DNA of 60,000 nt from Takakia lepidozioides (taxonomy: Eukaryota > Streptophyta > Takakiopsida > Takakiales > Takakiaceae): the NCBI GenBank assembly GCA_030704615.1, contig CM060733.1, positions 12,836,001 to 12,896,000 on the forward strand. Direction: 5' to 3'. The translations under genes were made by a program, and so were the position numbers. The first letter of the stretch is position 1, and each line of letters starts with the position of its first letter. The notes below the pieces were generated by a model. It was not told the DNA's origin, made no database searches, and saw nothing but the letters and a program-made list of their open reading frames with translations. Below are positions 21,240-33,926 of this stretch, piece after piece.

Positions 21240-24200
21240 CTACCTTGTATGACCCAATCTACCCAATCTCAATCTTGTTAGTCTATAAGACAATTGACAT
21301 TGTCATGGATTGGGTACTTTGCCCTATAACATATTAGAGCTTTGTAGAATGTAAGTGTTAAGAAGGCACTTGACAATTGAACACATTTTCCATAGTTCAA
21401 GCAAATGTGATGTTCTTATTACCATGGAGAAAGATTGTTTTGATGGTGAGAAAGTTAATGATTTAATGCTTAAGGTGGAAGCAATGTTGAATGATGGTGC
21501 AACAATGAAGTCAATTGTCAATGCTCTCTCTTTTGATTATATACGAATATTGAAGATATTGTTATGATAATCTTTTCAAACTTCATCATCAATTGAGTGC
21601 TCAAGTCATGTACTTACAGATTCCACTAAAGAAGGTTGCAAAAGGTTTGGAAATCATCTCTACTTATCATTATGAGCGTAGGGGGAGGGCACTCTCAAAT
21701 CACAACAACTGCACTCACAAATTTATCACGTAAACAACAAACTCAAGAATGGGAGAGAGTAAGACATGGAGAGAAGGATCAATGACACGAGGTCCATATT
21801 TTCAAGTTTATGGTAAGGCAACGTGCAAAGAAAAACTTTAGTGCAGTGCCACGTCGTCTCGAAATCATAGTTTTAATGTATTCATATGACATTTTTTAAA
21901 TACACATAATATATGTTAATAAATTATTAAATATATATTAAAATTCAATTAAATTGCGCATTGAAATTGGATTCAATATATTTTTGGCACTTCAACAGAA
22001 TTGCTAATCAATCAATTGAATTTCAAGGATAAATCAATTGAATTGTGATTTTTTGGCATGATTTGTAACGCATTGCGAATCATTGTTTTTTGAAATAAAC
22101 TTGAGCAAAATGGCGTCAAACAGATTACACAATTGTAATTAGATGTTAGCCCATTAGGGGTTCATTGTGTCATGTAATATAATCATTGGTCATCACAGCT
22201 TGGACCAAAACGTTCAACTCGTCATCATTCATTCTACTATTAAGGTCGCAAAGATAGACGATGCAATTGAATCATATTGTGATTGTATATTGGGCATGTC
22301 CGAGGGAAGTATTGGAGTGATCGTGATGCCAGTCTAGTTGTCTATTTGTTGAGGAAGTGATAATACATGTATATGTCATTATGACCAATTTTCAGAATGA
22401 CTCAAATTTTGTAATTGTAGTTTGGCGAGAGTACGTGGAAGTGGTGGAAGGTCCACGTTACTTTGGCGGGAGAGTCTACACGTGAAATATGTGAGATGGA
22501 GAGCATGCCAGCAGCCAATACAACTTTGGTGAAGCGTAGAGGTAGTTTAAAGAAGGAACCCGGAGCAGACAAGAAATGACGAATTATAGTGCACAATTGG
22601 AGTGGTGGACAGGATCTCGGTCTGCTCGAACATTCGCAAAAGTTAATTCAAGGAGTGTATGGCAGGGTATTTTGGGATTGAAAGAAGTGGGAGCCTATAG
22701 CATTTGCATTTTCAAATGGTCATCAGGTTGTTAACAACGAATGTTATACATGCAAACAAATTGATCAAATCCTATTTGGGTTGGGACAAATGTCCGCCAG
22801 CTGGCCACACAATTATGTGTAAAAAACAGAATCAATATCGCTTACACACTTGGAAATGAATGTTTAGGTTACTATTGTAAGAGATTTTGGTCAACCTCAT
22901 TTTTCAGGTCTTCTATGAAGATGTGACTATGAAAAAAATGGAAGAATGAAAGGAGTTGTATGCTTTATATGAGAGTGCATACAACCAGCATGTAGCCCAG
23001 TGGTAATAGGCTGGAAGGCAGTAGCCCTTGTGGTGAAGAGACACCATAAGTTACGCTCCCTTCGGGAGGCGTCATTTTTTTTTATTTTAGAGTGCAGAGA
23101 AGAATCTTTTGTTTTACATCAACAAATGTTTTTGAAAGAACGTTCATTAATCATATACACGCACGACCTGGAAAGTGCCTGACAAGCTCCTTTATTAGTT
23201 GTTTGCTATCAATGTTGAAATCCAACAAATTTTATGCATCCGGAGCATTCTTGAGTAACAGAATGGATATTAGCAAATGTGAATCGCCCCGGCGGTCTAT
23301 GCTATTTCCAAAAGATACATGAATCGAAGCAATTAAGCAAATATTTTTTGATTTTGGTCTTCATTGCCTAACGATATTTACAAATTTCAATCCACCAGTG
23401 ACCTGCTTCATCTTTAATGTCGAACATACTACTGCATCTGCAGATGCTGTCGTCAACCAGCATAAATATATTCCATTGCACTATGGACCTGTGTAGCCCG
23501 ACGTATCTATTTTGTGACTCTTATTTTTTGATACTTCAATCTATGTACATATAAGTTTGCGTGGCCTTGTACATTAAAGGATGGTCCAACAATTAAGAAA
23601 AGGGAAGGAGTAAACGAGCAAAGGGACTTTCCAAAAAGAGACGATCAAGAGGGGTAGAATGGGGAATTGGCGGAGATGAGATTTATTCCAAGATGGTCAA
23701 TGAAATAGACCCAGTCGGAGCGGCCAATAGGGAGGATAGAAGCATAGGGTCAGTAGTTAATGTACACGTGTTAAGTGGTGGGAGTAGGGGTGACATGTGT
23801 GGAGCACTCTAAAAGGGTCCACGACAGCTTTTGGGGGCGGGCACCGCCCTCAGAGCGTACATAAAGGAGGAGCTCTCTCCTCCTACTGCCACCAACTACT
23901 TATCAAGTTAGTAACTACTTTAGAGGGCTCTCCCTATGGCCCCAAAAAAAATTCAAACATGAACCATAGCTAGAACTGCAGAGGCCTTTGCTAAAGGTGA
24001 AATTGCCTTGTGAATACAGAGGATGGAAGGCAGTTGTGGCATCATGAGAGCACCATGGAGGTATATACTATATCCATCTATCATGGACACCATTCCGCGC
24101 GCTGCTCATTCATCAACTGGATAAATATCTCGCATATTATATTGTGCTCATTACGCAACTGATCACAACCTTCACACAAATGGGAAACACAGTCTACGTC

Positions 24201-24300
24201 AATTCGATCACATCCACCTTCTGACATAGCTGTTGACTAAATGCGGCCCCTTGAACAAACGCAGCCTGGCACTTGAAGAAAACAGTGAGGGAAAGTGGAG
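21240..24300. other. AT-rich intergenic region
   Basis: No gene found on either strand. The frames are short and lack domains. About 23,815-23,900 is locally GC-rich. Confidence 0.4.
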
Positions 24301-24306
24301 CATACC

Positions 24307-27300
24307 TTACGACAATAAAGGTTGTTCAAGATCAGCAATCTTGGCAGGAGCACTCCTTAATTTTAACGAGGATGTAGCCCGTTTCAATCGGCGCTCGTGC
24401 CCTTGTCCAGAGACAACAAGATAGAGGCCAGCAACAGTCACAATGCCTCCCAAGATACTGCACACAACCCACGATCTCAGGAAATGAATTTGCTTGATCT
24501 CTCTCCCTCTCTCCCTCCATTGCTGGATTAAGTTTACTATTATGAGCTCATCAATCTTGATGATGCTCACATGTGATCCATGAAGCAATGCTAAGAAAAG
24601 GCGCTTACAAGGTACATCACTTGTAAATTGTCTTCTCTTGTTGAAGGTATATAGAAATGGCTATATCTTCATGACATGGATGTCTACCTGAAACCTTTTA
24701 ATTCGGTTGTCAAATAAATAGGTTGACTCATAATGATCCCCTTATACCCTAGCTGCCACAGTTAATGTACTATGCTGTAAACAGTTGGCTTTCCAAGGGT
24801 TAGCCATAACACCATAGACTGTGTGTGTGTGAGATATAAATGAAGTAAGGCACAAGTTCCCTGAACTTGTTGCCCGTTTGTGACATGGGTGAGGACCTTA
24901 AGGCTGATCTGAAGGGCACACCTATCCTCAGCACTAGACTGAAAGTTAAAATATAGCAGGAGTCTACCTTTGAACAATAAACGGACGCAGAGAGGAAAGG
25001 GAGATTGTGTGGGTGGGAGGACCATCGAGAACTTAGTCCCTGCACCTCTGTTAACCAACTTTCAAAATCTCCAGGCTGAGCCTAAAGCCCCTGTTGGGGT
25101 CTAAATGCTTGCAGCTCACAGACAGCAGATTGTGCCTGTGTGAAGGGCTTGTGAGAGGAAATTTGGAAAGCTCCAACCAGTTCTTTTATACCAAGGTAAT
25201 TCCCAATACTGGAGTGAGCCCCTCAAAAAGGGAGTGTCTGTTCCCTCTTGTTCCGCCCAAACTGGGTGCAGGGTCTATGTCCACAAGGAAGCAAACGTCT
25301 CATGAGTACGTTCCCTCTGTGATAAAAACAAATTGTTTATATCAGGGTGAGGCCACTTCTGGAGTGGGGCCCCTCACAAAGATAGTGTCTGTTCCCACTT
25401 CCTGCCCAAACTGTTTGAGGTCTATGGCCGCAAGGCTATGGCAAACAACATCTTATGAGTACTTTCTCTCTGTCCACATGCGTGGGATACATGGCATGTG
25501 AAGTCCGTGTGTGCAGTGTCCCAAGAAGCCAACCCAACAAGGCCTGGATTTGAACACCAAAGAAAAGGCTGAATTTTGTGCTTTGCAAGCAGTCATACTT
25601 GTCCCTGGGTTATTCGTAATTGGATTCAAGGATAGTTATACACTACGGTTGCTGTGTACTTTCCTCTGAAGTTGACAAGTGAATGCAACTTACGTCCCAA
25701 GGTAGAGAGATTCGCCCAGAAATAGAACTGACAACACAGCCACGACCACCATCTGTATAGGGGCTTGGACAAAGAGACAAACACATATCTGCATGGATCC
25801 AGTCAAATGGACAGGCAACCTGACGACAAGGTCGACAAAACAGGATGGCTAAATGTATGGTACCTGTAGAATAAGATAACCCGCCCATGATAGGCATTGC
25901 AAAATCAGACAAACTGCACCAAGATAAAATTTATTAATGGAGAAATTCAGGATATCTGCACCAAAATATCCACCCAGAGAACTTAAGGGTTGAATAGTGT
26001 CAACTTCAGGCTCGACAGTTACACCTGAAATGATAGCAGTCCCTTTGTACACTACCTTGAGAACTGCTCCCCCCACACAAATAACGGTGCCAACGACTTT
26101 GGCTATGCCATCCCTTCTCCTTATGCAAACTTCTTCCAACCTGTGGAGACATTCTTCACCACGTAAGTGTTCAATGGCCCATTTCAAGGAAAATAACTGA
26201 GACAAAACCTGCAACCAGCTGACTGGTTGTGGTCCAAGTCTAACTTATCAAAAGGATTGAAGAGCTGAGTGATATCGTTGCTGTCCAGTGAGCAGGGACA
26301 ACATAGAATTTGGGCTTTGTCCACCAGGTTTTATGTGAGCATTTCACATCAGCAATGGCCATATTAGAGGGTTCACTTTCATATCTAAGTAGCCAAGCAT
26401 ACATTGGAATCCACAAGTGTGTGAACTCTTGTGGATTCAACATCATTTTTAGAGATTTAAGACCTCAATCCCACAGGGAGGCCGTGCTCTAAATTGCAGT
26501 CAAATTTGCAGTGTGGTAACTCCGTGTCTTAATCCTTGTAGGGTCGTGAGTGCTCATGCAGCTGGCCTAGACCAATTGTGTGAAGAAACTCCAATAGTAC
26601 ACAACTTGGGATATAAATCTAAGCACCAATCCTATCTACAGACTGCAGAAAATCTTATGGTATGCCAGCTAAAACAAACACTGTTCAATTTGCAGTCATG
26701 AAACTGAGAACACCTAGGCCTGCATATGGTTGTGCTAATACACCACATTTAAATATATATGGAGGGAACAGACACAGGAGATCTGGTCATACCCAAATGA
26801 GGCAGCGATCACAAAGGTGAAGACTGGAATCATGTTTTGAGAGACAGCAGCAAACATGGGCGATGTTAATGACAGGCCTGTCATAAAGAGTTGTTGGGAT
26901 CCCACTATCCTGAACATGAGCCCATAACGATGAAGTTAGAGGTGGCATCCAGTAGAAAATTTGCCAACCACTCACACTTGCAAATGCTACATGATCAACA
27001 CTGGATGGAATGATCAATAAATTAGGACAACAATTCCAGCGAACAACCATCCCAATCCTGCATGTGTTGATCAGCTTTCTCAAAATTGCAGCTCTCTGTC
27101 TCATTTCAAGGAAAAACAAAATAACCTTATCTTCATTGAAGTCTGAAAGGACTCCTGTCATCTCCTCTAAATAAATCAAGAGTATATCTAAGTGGAGCGC
27201 ATATTAAGCCTTAATGCTCGAAGGTATACTGACGAAGCTCAGAATTTTCTACCCACTTATAGAGAAGACCCAGCATATAATAACTGTGTGTGCACAATGG

Positions 27301-28423
27301 CAAACGGACAGGTTTGACAGGTACAAATTTACGATCAAGGGACAGTACAGATCTGAAGTACAGTGAGGCTCTCACGTGAGGCTTCAACAGTATAAACCAT
27401 GGATCATATCTAGTACTGTCTAATACTTCCATTGAACAATTGTGAATCGTTTTCCAAAGAACGCATTCTACCAAGTTGTACATGCGTAGAGATACCAAGG
27501 TGACAACTTACCCCGTTAAAGCAAGAACATTGAACTGGAAGAAAGTTGAGACTGTGAAATTAGGCCTCTCCTTTCTGCACAACGAGAAACAAGATCTCAA
27601 TGTAATGCATGAAAATCCGCACATACACGAAAGCTCCAGTGTTCCAGATGGAGTTTTGAATTTCTCCTGGGGGTTACTTTTAAACTTGATCTCGTGTACG
27701 TAACCTCGGGGCGCTGCCCATACAGACTGCGGTGGAGTCGCTCTAGGTTACCAGTACTGAAGAACTTCACTGGTACTTCGGAGATTTAAGGAAGGGTTTA
27801 AAGGGACAAGAGTGGCCATTTCGATCCCGAGCATTCACACGATGTTCGACTGAGTGTCCAGAAGTCGGGTCGAACTTTGCGAGACTATACTTGAAGAAGA
27901 AGACATAAGAGGAATTACTAGTCGGGAAGAGAGAGCTACTGATCAGATCAACGCGGATTGTCCAAAGACACCAATCTCGGCTTCGCGCGAGCGAAAGAGG
28001 AGTCTAAGTTGTCCAATAGCAGAGTGGAATTTAAGTTGAACGCCCAATTCTGAGCTCAATCATGTTCACGACGTCGAGAGTTAGGGAGGGCTTGAAAAGA
28101 TAGAAACTGCTGAAGACACACAGCCTGTATGCGCGCATGCTCAAGTGATGTGCTCAAAGAGAAAGCATTTGAAATGACGAGTTCCCGAAGCTTTACCTCT
28201 CAATGAAGTAAGCGAATGGCGCTACCAGCACAAAAGCAATAAGATTTCGATAAATGGAGAAGACAAATGGACTGAGGCCGCTGGTGAGCGCCACTTTTGT
28301 GAGGACCTGACATCCTCCATAGCCTAATTGCACTAATGCAAGAGAAAAATGAACTCTTCTTATAGAGTATGGATTCTTCGGCGTTGGCGGCGAAAAGCCC
28401 TCGGCTTGATGACCTTCTGGCAT
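24307..28423 (-). CDS. WAT1-related / EamA-type membrane transporter, shortened (6 exons)
   Basis: Exons: 28,423-28,197; 27,574-27,512; 26,909-26,793; 26,140-25,864; 25,788-25,694; 24,475-24,307. Introns are GT-AG and phases agree (948 nt, 315 residues). Signature stretches are QVLTKVALTSGLSPFVFSIY, RNLIAFVLVAPFAYF, QNMIPVFTFVIAASFG, GTVICVGGAVLKVVYKG, FVQAPIQMVVVAVLSVLFLG and SILGGIVTVAGLYLVVSG, typical of plant drug/metabolite transporters related to the vacuolar auxin transporter WAT1. The C-terminus is basic then acidic and ends EQPLLS. Family members are usually about 350-400 residues with ten membrane helices. Here the second EamA repeat goes from AGYLILQ straight to the ICVCLFVQAP exon, omitting roughly 70 residues (the family's KKYPARLSLT region and two or three helices). 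The intron at that point is only 75 bp, so no exon is hidden there. It may be a live variant or a recently damaged gene. Confidence 0.85.
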
Positions 28424-29745
28424 GATATCCGAGGTTGAATGATCAATTCAGATGCGCTGCTAAGATTCTGGAAGGAAAAGCTTGTCGATCAAACGTGCCT
28501 GCACACCCAAAATGGCTCAAATCATGACACAGATCTAGTCTGCGGGTAATGTACAGCTACAGATCCATTCACAGAGAAGTCGGACGCCTGAAAATGCTAC
28601 TTCTTTCAGCTACCAGCCCAATTTCTCATTCAACTTCTAGGGAGTTGTAGCGTGAAGCGAGCGAGAGAGAGCGAACAATGATTTCGGCCACTGCGTAAAG
28701 ACAGACAATGGTTGGAGAGGGCGGAGGCCAGAACGGATTTCCCATTCTCAAATAGTACAAGCACTGGTAGGAAGGCAATTAAGGAGAAGACTTATAATAA
28801 TGTAATGCAGTGTTGCAGCCAACTTACCCGGCTCAGGAACTAGCAGTATTCTCCTCCCCACTAAAGTGATTTTTACTCCGATTAGGTACATCAAAGATCG
28901 GTACATCGTTCCAGCTAGTGAGTTACGGCTCTTCTCAAGATATTCATGGCGACAGAAATGTTTGGTGCCCCATGCATGGCTGTGGCCCACCGCACAGATT
29001 TGCATTTGCGTGTGTGGTGGGGCCAAATAGAGATGCCCTGGAGGGCTGGAGTAAAGGAGGAAAGGAGCAGCTCAGCCTCATCTTAAAGTACACAACCCGC
29101 ACGTGCTAAGTGAGGGATCCGTGATCAGACGTTCAGATGCTGCCATGCTGGTCATGCAACTCTGGCCTGGCCCCTACATTATCGGACCATGCTGTTCGCT
29201 AAAAGAAACAGTGAGGTACCTAACTTAGTGCTCAGGAGCTTGCAAGCTGCGATGCTAGTCTGGATGCTTGCAAGTTGCAGCAGTCCAGCTCGCACAGCAC
29301 AGGGTTCACCACTCTCACTTGTTTTCCTTGAAATTTTGAAATGGGTTTTTTTTTCACTTTTTGATTTACAAGCTTTGATTGTCACAGTGTGGTGTCACAT
29401 TCCCTTAAGTTGTTTATAGAAACCTCCAATGCGAGCACACTAGAAACTACTTACAAAGGTTTTTTAAAATGCTCTGGAACTTCTCATAAAAGATGTGTCT
29501 CCATTGGCACAAGGAGCTAATTGAACATTCCTTTGAGGAAAATTTGGCACCATTCCCTCTCAACTTGGTGTTCAACTACTCATCACAGGGAACTGTGCAT
29601 CACTGGGAATTTTGCAACTTCCCCGTATAGGTTAATGGGGGAAAAAATTCACTCAAATAGGGAGGATATATACTCAAGATTTCCCTCTTCTTCATAGAGG
29701 GTATCAATTTAGAATTTCCACTTCATCAATGTTGAAATCTTTGAG
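28424..29745. other. Intergenic: upstream region of the WAT1-like gene
   Basis: No gene is recognised. It should contain the promoter of the WAT1-like gene on the minus strand, but no firm TATA element or leader can be identified. The part nearest 29.7 kb is AT-rich. Confidence 0.4.
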
Positions 29746-29920
29746 GAGATGTTTATCGCATTCCATTCTTTGTTTCAACAGGAATGTTTATTGCATTCCA
29801 TTCTTTGTTTCAACGGAATGTTTATTGCATTCCATTCTTTAGTCTAAGAGGAATGTTTACTGAATTCCATTCTCTATTCAAGAGGAATGTCTATTGAATT
29901 CCATCATTAGTCCAACATGA
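29746..29920. repeat. Five tandem 34-35 bp repeats, each a small inverted repeat
   Basis: Units start near 29,746 (degenerate), 29,781, 29,815, 29,850 and 29,884 with GGAATGTTTATTGCATTCC followed by ATTCTTTGTTTCAAC. Each unit holds GGAATG and CATTCC (or AATTCC) arms about seven bases apart, so each copy could fold into a hairpin. They lie just beyond the stop codon of the zinc-ribbon gene, in its predicted 3' flank. Confidence 0.85.
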
Positions 29921-29972
29921 ATGTGTAGGAAATGAAATGTTCATCCCAAAAGAATTGTACTCCTAATTGTCC

Positions 29973-32900
29973 TCATGTGTTGTCCTTTATGTTTGCAGCG
30001 CCGAGGCAAATCACTCCATCTCCCTCTACTACAACATCCACAAGAGTAATTCTCCCTCTTGGCGCCCACTCCACTACCATGTCTAAATCCTGCAATCGCT
30101 GCATATGGGCTGATAGCTTCTTTCCCTTGCCTTTCTTTCTGGCCACAGTAGACACTTGAACAACCATTGCAGAAATCCTAGGCAAGACATCATGGAGATT
30201 CTGTAAGCCCAACACATGCATAGCAATGGCCTTTTTTGAGCTGGGAGATAACCTTTCCAGGAGCTGCGCACATGTACAAGCAAGTTTAGAACTTAAATAG
30301 AAAAACTAGCACAACAATATACACCCATATCTTAACTCCACAACCTCCATTTGAACCCCATAATGCAACTTGATCTGTCCTCCTATTGATTATAAAGAAC
30401 CCAAATTTGAACCAGAAGTCAGCTTGCCAAGGATTCTCGTCACTAACTTTTTATCATATTTGGAAAAGCGAGCTCTTGTTGTGCCTTGGTCACTGTCCAC
30501 CTTGTCAGAGCTGCTGGAAACAATTTTGCTACCAAGGCAAGCCATTGAATTTGTACTACAAAGAACTTCATCACCAGGACAGCCCTTTGAATTTTTGCTA
30601 GATCCAGGTGCACGAACCTTGCAAGCAGTAGCCTTCTTGTTTTCAGATTGTAGTTCCTCCACTGGTTGGGATAAAACTTCCTCAGGTAAGATCTTCCATA
30701 GTGACAGTGCTCCTCCTTTGGTAGATTTGGGGGCCTTTTTCCAAAGATACACTCATAGCTTGGAGCAGGGATTTCTGACCCGTGGTACCTCTCAAGCAAA
30801 CCTTTACACCCAAAAAAGAATGAGAACGCTAAATACAAGAATAGCTAAAAACAACAAAGGCACCAAGAATATAGTTTATCAGCTAGACCACAGGTGTGTA
30901 TGTGCAAATCACCTGTACTTGTGGCTTGTGGTTGGAGTGGCTGGAGTACTGGTACTGGCTGTGGATGTGGGCACGACAATGGCATCATCTCCTCATCAGT
31001 ATGATACAATGTTTGCCACTAGGGTAGAGGGCAGGATTAAAGCTTTATTCTTTATACTCAAATCTGTAAATCAATAGAGTAACAACAAAATAATCTAGAA
31101 TGGTAAGTAGACACCTATGATGCATTGCATGCGGCAGATAACTTCCTGCCAAGATATGAGACCTATTCTACATAGGGTTCAGGTTGTTCCCTTGACCTTA
31201 TATGAAGACGGCGGAGAAATACAAAACCATTAGTAAGGCCATTTCTAATCCAAAAGCTAATTCTTACTGCAAAAATTTTGTTATAAAGGAGAAAAGAAAA
31301 GAAAAGAAAAGAGACAGGTGAAAAGAGATTATAACAGACAGTCGAGAGACCCACAAAGTAAAGCTGAAGCCGATGTGCTTACAAATTTTCGTGCACTGCT
31401 CCAAAAGTCGTCTCTTACGGACTTGCAGTTCTTAGTTACTACCTACAGTTTCACAACAAATTCAGAAGACAAACCAGAAAGGTGGGTGAAAATACCAGAG
31501 ATTTGGGAGCCGGGTTGCCTTCACACAAGGCTGACACTGTAGCATCAGTGACACCCGCAGCTTGGCCTGCATTCACAGCCTCTAGGGTGCCACACTGCCC
31601 TAATGCCTTCAGCCCTGCCTCACTCAGCTGGAAGACCCGCACCCCTTTGTCACTAACCTTCCTCTTCATATCTGACTCAGACTCCAAAAGACCGTCCAGA
31701 GAAAACTCATATATGAGGCAGAAACATTAGAGCGAGACACCCCCTAACATGGGCAGAGCTTGCCCTAATGGGGCATGGAGATAAGTTACACTCCCATGGC
31801 CACTCCCATGGTGGGACAGATGTTTACAGAAAGTACTTTGGCCTTCATTGACTCCCAAGAACTCTTTACCGCTGCCCTTTGGGACCTCCAATATTGCCAC
31901 CAGAAAGTTGTTTCAAAAACCTTCAACAGCCCTGGACCACATAGAGGGAGAAAGAAGAGAGAGAGAAAGGCAAGCAAAAACTTCTCAATGTAACTCATTA
32001 AATTAAAACTTTACCTGGCTGGTTCGTCACAGATTACTGCAAGTGTACATCCGCATGCTACTGTATGAATGTTTTCTCACTAACTACAGCCATAACTAGT
32101 GTGCCACAGTCGACCACACAAAAAGCTATCACTTACAACAGGCGAGATCAACCTCCCACTCAGACTATGATAAGAATCGCAGTTTTCCTGCTTTGAAAGG
32201 CCATCGTGAATCATGTACAAATCAGCCGCACTGGCCTTCACAGGGTTGTCACATTTTCCAAACGAAATGTGGCAAAATTGACCTCAGCACTCTGGTTGCA
32301 CTGCTAGGAACACTCACTGTGTGCAGGCAATGACATTTTAACGAATTGAAATACCTGGGAGGGCACAGGGACCATCGCTGCATTGCGTGGCAGTCCACAG
32401 TGAGCGCAAAATTTTGCCTCCAACAATCTAAACCTCTCCCCACAGCCCTCACAGAACGCAAGCATATTCTGATGAGGAAGAAGCCCGTGCTATGGCACCT
32501 GAGGTAAGGAGTTGTTGAGTTTTCTCCTCCTGCAGGCCATAGCCCCTCCAACCAGGTCTCCTTATCAGCAGTTCAATCATGAAAAACCCTAGACAGCTTC
32601 AGGAAAATTCACGTCTCAGGCATCAAGTAGGTAGGTACGTAGGTAGGTAGGTAATAGCAATGTTTCAATAAAAGCTTACATCTTAATTCAGCTACTACCA
32701 ATGGCCCCTGGAAAGCAAAGAGAACTCAGCTAGAGCTTGACACCATGTGCAGGCCGAAAGCACTAAGCATATGTCACCTATGCAGGTGTGGTGGTGTCTT
32801 GCAAATATTGGAAACCACCTCCTAAGTTCTGGTAATAACAGTAATGCATGGATGTCAACATGGCAGAGACAACTCACCCTTAATCCTGCAGCTTGTAGCC

Positions 32901-33765
32901 TTGCCACCTAGAGCTAAAGCCAACCCCAGCAGCCCGCTAGAATACATCAGTAGAGTGTCAGTAACATTTTCCTGACAGTGATCAAGTCTATGATATGCAT
33001 ACCCTACATAATGTTGAGCACCAAGGTCAGTCTGAAACAACAGGGGCAGTGACTACTTGACCTTACATACTTAGAATACCCGGAAATACTTAATGACCAT
33101 GATATATTCTACAGCAAGTAGAGCATGAAGGAGTGTCTGAATTAATATGAGCAGAGACTACATATAATCAGAAACCCCTGAGACACCTAACTGCTGAAAA
33201 GTAAAATTACAATGATGAGGGAGGGACATAGCTAGAGGGGGGCCGAGGTGGGGGGGAGGATGGAGGTGGAAGGGGAGGTGAAGCTCGCTCAACATACAGA
33301 TAAACGTCTTCTGGCTGGACATGCTTGGCCATAGTTCTGCTCATGCAACACGCTTTTATTTCATCATCTTAGAGCAGCTGCAATTCTCACAGTAGACAGT
33401 CAATCTAAGAATATGAGACAAGTAAACTATATCCTTGTTTATGAATGCAAACATACCATGGAAGCGGATAAGGGAATCGGGACTACGCAATTGAGCACTC
33501 TCCTTGGACCACATTTGGTTGATCCCTAAGGTTGAGATGCCATATGATATATCGACATGGCGTGGCAGTGAAAGGCTGCTAACTGCAATTATCTAAGACC
33601 AGCTTCTGTATAGTCACACAAATAAGGTGAACTGAGGGTGGAGGTGGTTAAGGTATAAAAGAGAGATCGCTCACCTCAGCTTCCATCGTGAACAGGCGTG
33701 CTTGAATCATAGGCGTGGGGCTCTTCAACCTCATCTTCGTCTTCATCTTCGTCTCTCTCTGCCAT
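29973..33765 (-). CDS. Multi-exon protein of unknown function with a zinc ribbon
   Basis: Several minus-strand blocks look like exons; the full set is not resolved. At about 33,326-33,205 a Pro-rich start reads MAKHVQPEDVYLYVERASPP and ends before GTAATT. Near 32,950-32,877 is GLLGLALALGGKATSCRIKG, followed by GTGAGT. About 32,498-32,356 holds a zinc ribbon (FCEGCGERFRLLEAKFCAHC, two CxxC pairs) before GTATTT. 31,710-31,496 has a leucine-rich-repeat-like stretch (GLKALGQCGTLEAV, AAGVTDATVSALCEG) before GTATTT. 31,018-30,913 is Pro/Gln-rich (DEEMMPLSCPHPQPVPVLQP) with clean splice borders. 30,751 to about 30,490 is Lys/Ser-rich. The last exon, about 30,267-29,973, ends in stop with LLERLSPSSKKAIAMHVLGL and DMVVEWAPRGRITLVDVVVE. 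At 33,765 an acidic frame (MAERDEDEDEDEVEEP) and an exon-like block at 33,582-33,457 do not join in phase and may be 5' untranslated exons or an alternative start. I do not recognise the family. Confidence 0.5.
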
Positions 33766-33926
33766 GTTTACAAGGCTAACGCCTAAGGGATATATCCACA
33801 ACAAATCTGATTTGCGCACTACCCCCGAAGATCGAATCGCCTTACTGCAACAACATTGCTTGCGACCGCTCATGATGCCGCTTTTGGCATCACCTTGAGC
33901 AAGGGTTCACCTTGAACCCTTTTTGA

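Noticed and set aside
22140-22175. CCCATTAGGGGTTC at about 22,150 as another piggyBac end
   Set aside because: No adjacent TTAA and no partner terminus within the region.
32855-33035. Longer version of the GLLGLALALGG exon starting at TDLGAQHYVGY
   Set aside because: It requires phase 0 at its start, which no upstream block supplies; the shorter exon starting after TTCTAG fits the Pro-rich start in phase. Not fully excluded.
33457-33582. Exon-like block (LSLPRHVDISYGISTLG) with clean acceptor and donor before the zinc-ribbon gene
   Set aside because: Its phase fits neither the upstream acidic start nor the downstream exons, so it is kept only as a possible untranslated or alternative exon.
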